Source of the DNA: UBA6398 sp963644855
GTDB taxonomy: Bacteria > Bacteroidota > Bacteroidia > Bacteroidales > Bacteroidaceae
Assembly (NCBI GenBank): GCA_963644855.1
Contig: CAVIQL010000014.1
Location: 1-59,596, forward strand
Direction: 5' to 3'
Length of the DNA: 59,596 nt
Shown here: one piece after another, positions 54,942-59,596 of the stretch
How the letters are laid out: each line of letters begins with the position of its first letter
Position numbering within the stretch: position 1 is the stretch's first letter
The notes under the pieces: generated by a model
Database searches by the model: none
Told to the model about the DNA's origin: nothing
What the model saw: the letters and a program-made list of their open reading frames with translations, nothing else
Translations under genes and position numbers: made by a program

Positions 54942-55865
54942 TCAGTTGCTTCCGCCTGTACGGGTCCAATTGGTGCGGCGTCGTTTTATGGTAAGAACTC
55001 CGCTTTCATTGTCGTGCAGATCATAAAGAGCCTTTCTAAGTGCCATAGAAATCACTGCAACCACAACACCTTCGTCTTCTGTTGCCGAGTCTCCTGTATT
55101 CTGTTTGTCAGTTGGGATTTCCTCCCCACACGTCTCGCTTTTTTTCTTGTCAATACGCGCAAAGATCTTACCAAACAGCGTAAAGAATATCGCGAGCAAT
55201 ATAAGACAACAAAACACTATGCCCATACCAAGAATCGACATGCCGAAACCGTGAGGATCTTTCTCTTTGAATTCTGCTACTTTGTTCGACGCCATTTCCG
55301 TACTGCTATTGGCACTTCCGGGAGTTACGTCTTGCGGTTTACACCATTTCCAAACAACCCCTTTACCATCTTCGGTCGAAAACCTTGCGTAGGAATAACC
55401 TTTAAAGGTATTGGCAGGAATTGTTACCGAGTCAAGCAACGTATGTCCATTGCCATCAAAAAGAGCAATGAAGTTTTCCTGTCCAGGTGTTAGTTTGAAT
55501 TTCGTGTGAAGTGTACCGAGATTCGGGCGAGCGTCTGCAAAAAACACGATATGTTCTTTTGCTTTCAACTTTGTACGCGAATCGCCGGGCGGAATCAGCG
55601 ACATGAGTTTTACCCTCTCGGGTACTGGCATTTCCTCGAGCGCTTTGCGATCAGTAGTAAGGTAGCAGTTTCGAAGATTTACCGTTCCCCATGAGGTGTT
55701 GCATATTTCAATCCATGCGTTTCTCAGTCCGTACTCATCAATAAGTCCCGACGGATTGTCAACAACCACTTCGCTTATCTTCAAGTTGGTTGCTATTTGT
55801 CCTTGCACGGCTTTTGTGCAGAGCAAAAGCAATGTAGTGAGAAGAATAAACTTTATGCGCCTCAT
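54942..55865 (-). CDS. OadG-family gamma subunit fused to an N-terminal lamin-tail domain
   Basis: A 307-residue protein. The signal peptide (ending VQG) is followed by a lamin-tail-like Ig domain (about residues 22-190: LKISEVVVDNPSGLIDEYGLRNAWIEICN). One membrane helix (about 210-232, GMSILGMGIVFCCLILLAIF) comes next, then a cytoplasmic tail ending in the OadG-type DNESGVLTIKRRR. The gamma subunit normally only anchors the complex and is under 100 residues, so the exported domain is extra. It follows mmdA by 30 bases. This fusion is a known Bacteroidota arrangement as far as I recall; its role outside the cell membrane is unknown. Confidence 0.85.
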   Translation of the reverse strand: MRRIKFILLTTLLLLCTKAVQGQIATNLKISEVVVDNPSGLIDEYGLRNAWIEICNTSWGTVNLRNCYLTTDRKALEEMPVPERVKLMSLIPPGDSRTKLKAKEHIVFFADARPNLGTLHTKFKLTPGQENFIALFDGNGHTLLDSVTIPANTFKGYSYARFSTEDGKGVVWKWCKPQDVTPGSANSSTEMASNKVAEFKEKDPHGFGMSILGMGIVFCCLILLAIFFTLFGKIFARIDKKKSETCGEEIPTDKQNTGDSATEDEGVVVAVISMALRKALYDLHDNESGVLTIKRRRTNWTRTGGSN

Positions 55866-55895
55866 TTAGGTCAATTAGTATTGTTTGTTTGGGAA

Positions 55896-57449
55896 TTACA
55901 TTGGAATATTTCCGTGTTTCTTTGCGGGACGTACCTCGCGTTTTGTTGCGAGTTGTGCGAGAGCGCGACAAATACGGAAGCGAGTATTTCGAGGCTCTAT
56001 AACATCGTCGATATAACCCTTCATTGCAGCCTGATATGGGTTAGTAAACAAATCGTTATACTCTTTTTCCTTTTCTGCAAGGAATGCCTTGGGATCTTCC
56101 TGGGCTTTTGCCTCTTTTGCACAGAGCACTGCAACTGCACCACTTGCTCCCATTACTGCTATTTCCGAAGAAGGCCATGCATAGTTCAAATCTCCTTTGA
56201 GTTGTTTACAGCTCATAACGATATGTGAACCGCCATAGCTCTTACGCAAAGTTACAGTAACTTTTGGCACTGTGGCTTCGCCGTAAGCATAAAGCAGTTT
56301 AGCACCATGGTCTATGACTGCGTTGTATTCCTGTCCAGTACCCGGAAGGAAGCCCGGCACATCAACGAGAGTTACTATTGGAATATTGAAAGCATCGCAG
56401 AAACGAACGAAACGTGCTCCCTTGCGGCTTGCATTGCAATCGAGAACGCCGGCATACACACTGGGTTGATTTGCCACGATACCCACACTCTGACCATTGA
56501 AACGGGCAAAGCCCACGATTATATTCTTTGCAAATTTAGAATGTACCTCAAAGAATTCGCCGTTATCAACAATTGCACCGATCACCTTGTACATGTCGTA
56601 TGCCATGTTTGCATTGTCGGGAATTATCTCGTTGAGCATATCTTCCTTGCGGTCTATCGGGTCGTTGCATTCCACTCTTGGAGCTTCTTCCATGTTGTTT
56701 TGCGGAATAAAACTCAACAAACTCTGCACGAGAGCGGCTGCTTCTTCTTCGTTCTTGGCTGTAAAATGTGCCACACCGCTTTTTGTTCCGTGAACAGATG
56801 CGCCGCCGAGGTCTTCAGAGCTTACATCTTCGCCCGTTACGGTTTTTACAACTTTCGGGCCGGTAAGGAACATATACGAAACGCCTTCAAGCATTACCAC
56901 AAAGTCGGTAAGAGCGGGAGAATATACCGCGCCACCTGCACAAGGTCCACAAATCATTGAAATCTGAGGCACTACGCCAGAACTTTCGATGTTTCTCTGG
57001 AAGATATCGCCAAATCCTGCGAGCGAGTCAATGCCTTCTTGAATGCGCGCACCGCCCGAGTCGTTGATAGCGATGCAAGGTGCGCCCATTTTCATTGCCA
57101 TATCTTGAACCTTACAGATTTTCTCTGCCATGGTAATGCTTAGCGAACCGCCGTTAACGGTAAAATCTTGAGCGTATACATACACAAGACGACCGTTTAT
57201 AGTTCCGCTTCCGGTTACCACGCCGTCGCCAAGATATTGTTTCTTTTCCATTCCGAAGTTGTGGCAACGATGGAGTTTGAACATATCAAATTCTTCGAAG
57301 CTACCCTCGTCGAGGAGCAACGCAATACGTTCACGGGCTGTTAGTTTGCCTTTGGCGTGTTGCTTCTCTATGGCTTTTTCGCCGCCGCCAAGCCGTGCTT
57401 TGGCGCGCTTTTGTACTAATTCTCTAATCTTTTCGGTTTGAAGACTCAT
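55896..57449 (-). CDS. mmdA: Methylmalonyl-CoA decarboxylase alpha / acyl-CoA carboxyltransferase
   Basis: Transfers the carboxyl group of methylmalonyl-CoA to biotin, yielding propionyl-CoA. The 517-residue crotonase-fold protein has both carboxyltransferase halves (N: YAQDFTVNGGSLSITMAEKI, INDSGGARIQEG; C: VDVPGFLPGTGQEYNAVIDH, KSYGGSHIVMSCK). It is first in a five-gene operon with an OadG-like protein, a small protein, a biotin carrier and a beta subunit. This composition is that of the Na+-pumping methylmalonyl-CoA decarboxylase used in propionate formation. A propionyl-CoA carboxylase role is the alternative, but no biotin carboxylase gene is present here. Confidence 0.93.
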   Translation of the reverse strand: MSLQTEKIRELVQKRAKARLGGGEKAIEKQHAKGKLTARERIALLLDEGSFEEFDMFKLHRCHNFGMEKKQYLGDGVVTGSGTINGRLVYVYAQDFTVNGGSLSITMAEKICKVQDMAMKMGAPCIAINDSGGARIQEGIDSLAGFGDIFQRNIESSGVVPQISMICGPCAGGAVYSPALTDFVVMLEGVSYMFLTGPKVVKTVTGEDVSSEDLGGASVHGTKSGVAHFTAKNEEEAAALVQSLLSFIPQNNMEEAPRVECNDPIDRKEDMLNEIIPDNANMAYDMYKVIGAIVDNGEFFEVHSKFAKNIIVGFARFNGQSVGIVANQPSVYAGVLDCNASRKGARFVRFCDAFNIPIVTLVDVPGFLPGTGQEYNAVIDHGAKLLYAYGEATVPKVTVTLRKSYGGSHIVMSCKQLKGDLNYAWPSSEIAVMGASGAVAVLCAKEAKAQEDPKAFLAEKEKEYNDLFTNPYQAAMKGYIDDVIEPRNTRFRICRALAQLATKREVRPAKKHGNIPM

Positions 57450-57518
57450 ATTAGTTGTCTGAATTTATTGTTTCTGATTATTTGTTTGGCAATAATGCCT
57501 TTCGGCGCTATTTCCGTG

Positions 57519-57526
57519 CAAATGTA
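57519..57526 (-). promoter_or_regulatory. -7 element of the decarboxylase operon
   Basis: Minus-strand TACATTTG followed by C, about 70 bases before the mmdA ATG. Confidence 0.5.
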
Positions 57527-57649
57527 AGAATTTTTTGCCGATTATGTATGCCAAGTGTGCAATTTTCGTATTGCCTAATCCTCTGTTTGCATATTTTATA
57601 GGCATCTTCTATTCTCCTTATCTATATCCGATAAAATGATATGTAGAAA

Positions 57650-57860
57650 CCGTTTTTCTAATAACCGATATTTTTTAAAAAAGGTCTGACATTATTTAAA
57701 AAAGGTCTGACATTGTTTTTACGATATCCGATGTTTGTTTTTCGAGGTCTAATGTCGGTTTTACGAGGTCCAATCTAATCTAAATTCCAAGGCTTGGAAT
57801 TTAAATTAGATGCGGCGGAGTTTTTACGTGATGCCGCATCGTAAAAACGGCGAGCCACAA
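57650..57860. repeat. 21-bp word array, locus 13, the longest (ten words)
   Basis: Words start every 21 bp from 57664: accgat, tctgac (57685), tctgac (57706), tccgat (57727), tctaat (57748), tccaat (57769), aggctt (57790), tgcggc (57811), tgccgc (57832), agccac (57853). Spacers alternate among TTTTTTAAAAAA, TTATTTAAAAAA, GTTTTTACGA, GTTTTTCGA, GTTTTACGA, TCTAAA, TTTAAA, GTTTTTACG and CGTAAAAACG. The phase never slips. It joins the two sub-types seen elsewhere. The divergent gap 57450-57962 otherwise holds two promoters. Confidence 0.95.
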
Positions 57861-57877
57861 GGCTGCAATTTTATGGT

Positions 57878-57908
57878 TTGCAGAGTTGCCGTGATTTTAC
57901 TACCTTTG
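57878..57908 (+). promoter_or_regulatory. Promoter of the NCS2 permease
   Basis: TTG (57878-57880), 20 bases, TACCTTTG followed by CA (57901-57908). It lies after the array and before the ATG at 57963. Confidence 0.7.
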
Positions 57909-57962
57909 CACACTGTTTGGCCGTTTTGGCCTTTTTTCATACGCATACTAACTCTAAACGAT

Positions 57963-59261
57963 ATGTTTCTAAACAAATTGTTGGGCTTTGACCCCAACAC
58001 CATGAAAATTAAAACTGAAATAGTGGCTGGCATCACTACTTTCTTTACAATGAGCTATATTCTTGCAGTAAATCCCATGATTCTCAGCACAACGGGCATG
58101 GACAAGGCAGCGGTTTTCACTGCCACGGCCATTGCTTCGGCTATTGCCACAATCCTGCTCGCCGTTATGGCAAAGTTGCCGTTTGCCCAAGCGTCAAGCA
58201 TGGGAATAAATTCCTTCTTCGCTTTCACATTATGCCAGGCAATGGGTTTTTCATGGCAACAGGCGATGGCAATAATGGTAATCGAAGGTTTTTTGTTTAT
58301 CCTTATCACGCTTTTCAACGTGCGCGAAATGATTTTGAAAAGCATTCCCACCAACCTGCGCCATGCCATTTCGGTGGGAATAGGAATGTTTATCTCGTTT
58401 ATCGGTTTGAAAAATGCAGGAATAATAGTTGCCAACCCGGCAACCTTTGTTGGGCTCGGCAAATTCACCCCTACTGCAATTCTTGGCATAATAGCAATCG
58501 TTTTAAGCGGCGCATTGATGGCAAGAAAGGTGAAAGGCTCATTATTTATAGGCATCATTGCAGCAACATTGATTGGCATTCCGCTCGGAGTAACTCATTT
58601 CACCCCCAATTGGCTTCCCGTTAGCGTGCCAAACTCTATCGCGCCGGTGTTCTGCAAGTTTGATTTCACAGAATTGCTCAATTTTAAAACCATAGTAATT
58701 GTTTTTTCTCTGCTGCTTGTCAATATCTTCGACACAGTGGGAACTCTTTTGGGACTTGCCGCCAAGGCTGGACTAACACGCCCCGACGGAAGTATTCCAC
58801 GAGTGAAAGAAGCAATGTTGAGCGACGCAATAGGCACAACATGCAGCGCTTTTCTTGGCAGTTCCACAATTACTACTTTTGTTGAGAGTGCTTCGGGGAT
58901 AGCCGAGGGAGGAAAAAGCGGTCTTACCTCGTTTACGGTTGGCGTTTTATTCCTTTTGTCGCTTTTTTTGTCGCCTCTGTTCTTGCTCATACCCAGTGCC
59001 GCCACAAGCGGAGCGCTTGTCATGGTGGGAGTATTGATGATAGGAGCGATGAAAAACATAGAGTTCAACGATTTGTCAGAGGCTTTTCCCGCATTTATCA
59101 CTATTATTACAATGGTATTGTGTTATAGTATTTCCGATGGCATTTGTCTTGGAATTCTTGCCTATGTACTCATAAAACTATGTACATGGCGTTTTCGCGA
59201 AATATCCCCCACGTTGTTCGTCCTGGCCTTGTTGTTTATCCTAAATTTCGTGTTCGAATAA
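57963..59261 (+). CDS. NCS2 family purine permease (AzgA-like)
   Basis: A 432-residue inner-membrane transporter with about twelve hydrophobic segments, of the AzgA/GhxP branch of NCS2 that imports adenine, guanine or hypoxanthine with protons. Key stretches are MKIKTEIVAGITTFFTMSYI at the start, GINSFFAFTLCQAMGFSWQQ, VNIFDTVGTLLGLAAKAGL with substrate-site residues, and LGSSTITTFVESASGIAEGG. The ATG at 57963 fits the promoter; an in-frame extension upstream would be untranscribed. It is followed by a terminator. Confidence 0.92.
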   Translation: MFLNKLLGFDPNTMKIKTEIVAGITTFFTMSYILAVNPMILSTTGMDKAAVFTATAIASAIATILLAVMAKLPFAQASSMGINSFFAFTLCQAMGFSWQQAMAIMVIEGFLFILITLFNVREMILKSIPTNLRHAISVGIGMFISFIGLKNAGIIVANPATFVGLGKFTPTAILGIIAIVLSGALMARKVKGSLFIGIIAATLIGIPLGVTHFTPNWLPVSVPNSIAPVFCKFDFTELLNFKTIVIVFSLLLVNIFDTVGTLLGLAAKAGLTRPDGSIPRVKEAMLSDAIGTTCSAFLGSSTITTFVESASGIAEGGKSGLTSFTVGVLFLLSLFLSPLFLLIPSAATSGALVMVGVLMIGAMKNIEFNDLSEAFPAFITIITMVLCYSISDGICLGILAYVLIKLCTWRFREISPTLFVLALLFILNFVFE

Positions 59262-59287
59262 AAACGCCCCACGCCATAAAAATACCA

Positions 59288-59322
59288 AGGGCAGACTTTT
59301 CACCGGTCTGCCCTTGTTTTTC
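59288..59322 (+). terminator. Terminator after the NCS2 permease
   Basis: Stem AAGGGCAGAC (59288-59297) with GTCTGCCCTT (59306-59315), then GTTTTTCT. Confidence 0.88.
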
Positions 59323-59326
59323 TACG

Positions 59327-59545
59327 CTAATAGGTAATCTTCAAAAGTAAATCCTTGCGGTGAGGCGTAAACCTAATGCGATACCACACATAACTCCTCA
59401 CAAGTTTATGCCCTGCGAGTTCCAACTCTTAGCAGTTGAAATCGTTTGCCAGTCTGCGTCATTAAAATTGCGTGCTTTCCACGCTGCGTTGTCGCCAATG
59501 TGGAATTTTGCCTTGTCAACCCCATCTTGGGAAAACGATAAGGGT
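59327..59545 (-). pseudogene. Frameshifted remnant of a jelly-roll domain protein
   Basis: On the minus strand one frame reads KFHIGDNAAWKARNFNDADW, then QTISTAKSWNSQGINL and a stop (59398-59400). After a shift of frame at that point the text goes on as SYVWYRIRFTPHRKDLLLKI and stops at 59327. Together this is the familiar 'GDN..W....F.D..W......W..QG.....WYR..F' pattern of the galactose-binding-like domain at the front of 7TMR-DISM sensors, GH2 enzymes or sialate esterases. The gene is broken by a frameshift, ends early, and its 5' side runs into a repeat array. It is a decayed fragment, not a functional gene. The exact family is uncertain. Confidence 0.55.
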
Positions 59546-59596
59546 TTTCGTTTTTCTGATAACCGATATTTTTTAAAAAAGGTCGGTTATTATTTA
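59546..59596. repeat. 21-bp word array, locus 14 (cut by window end)
   Basis: Words accgat (59562) and tcggtt (59583) are 21 bp apart around TTTTTTAAAAAA, opened by CGTTTTTCTGAT. The array continues beyond the window. Confidence 0.85.

Noticed and set aside
57810..57962. N-terminal extension of the NCS2 permease upstream of 57963
   Set aside because: It would translate array sequence and lies before the -7 element at 57901-57908; the family start fits the ATG at 57963.

Overview
The window looks like a draft or metagenome-assembled contig from a Bacteroidales bacterium, probably Prevotellaceae-like. Four things point there. Promoters carry the Bacteroidota -7 element TAnnTTTG. Two secreted proteins end in type IX secretion (T9SS) sorting domains. 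There is a Na+-pumping methylmalonyl-CoA decarboxylase operon with a lamin-tail OadG. Secreted glycosidases (GH110, GH31, GH84) suggest a host-associated, glycan-degrading life. A 10-N gap at 12263-12272 and contig ends lying inside repeats fit a short-read assembly. The family-level placement is inference.

Layout. 1-1838: GH110 galactosidase. 2241-11354 (+): one long compact run of ftsB-like gene, small membrane protein, queC, queF, ffh, folD, GT2 glycosyltransferase, DUF4922 HIT-like protein, signal-less SpoIID protein and AmpG-like transporter. The last four look like a functional block, perhaps cell-wall turnover. 11973-14377: a secreted Spy-like protein broken by the gap, then Nif3 and a coiled-coil zinc-ribbon protein. 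14491-18329 (-): MATE transporter, cytidylate-kinase-like protein, phosphodiesterase, HhH-GPD glycosylase and Ogt. 18831-24306: SLC13 permease, FMN-binding protein, J-domain protein, rsmE and a lipoprotein, followed by tRNA-Cys. 24925-28467 (-): GH31 and a SusE/F-like protein, both with T9SS tails. 28909-34595: coaX, outer-membrane protein, lptC and ppiD-like genes. 35105-43999: tkt, rpiB, ispE, an EFR1 flavodoxin-ferredoxin, a glycosyltransferase and mfd. 44006-48302: histidine phosphatase, DUF308 protein, nitroreductase and GH84. 48608-51839 (-): rsfS-ftsH-cdsA. 52020-52646: tRNA-Gln and a GNAT protein. 52977-57449 (-): the decarboxylase operon. 57963-59261: NCS2 permease, followed by a frameshifted gene remnant on the minus strand.

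The most striking feature is not a gene. Fourteen intergenic loci carry one family of modular arrays. Each array is a series of variable six-base 'words' (accgat, tcggac, tctgac, aggctt and others) whose starts are exactly 21 bp apart. The words are separated by 15-bp spacers centred on TTTAAA or ending in TTTTTACGA (or its reverse complement). The basic form is TCGTAAAAA-word-TTTAAA-word-TTTAAA-word-TTTTTACGA. The longest array (57650-57860) holds ten words in unbroken 21-bp register. Two copies with related tails differ by an insertion or deletion of exactly 21 bp. Words change identity and orientation freely while the spacing is kept, which argues for selection on helical phase (two turns) or for unit-wise duplication. 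A different 21-bp tandem repeat lies just after the J-domain gene. I cannot tell from the sequence whether these arrays are protein-binding sites, REP/BIME-like elements or something new.
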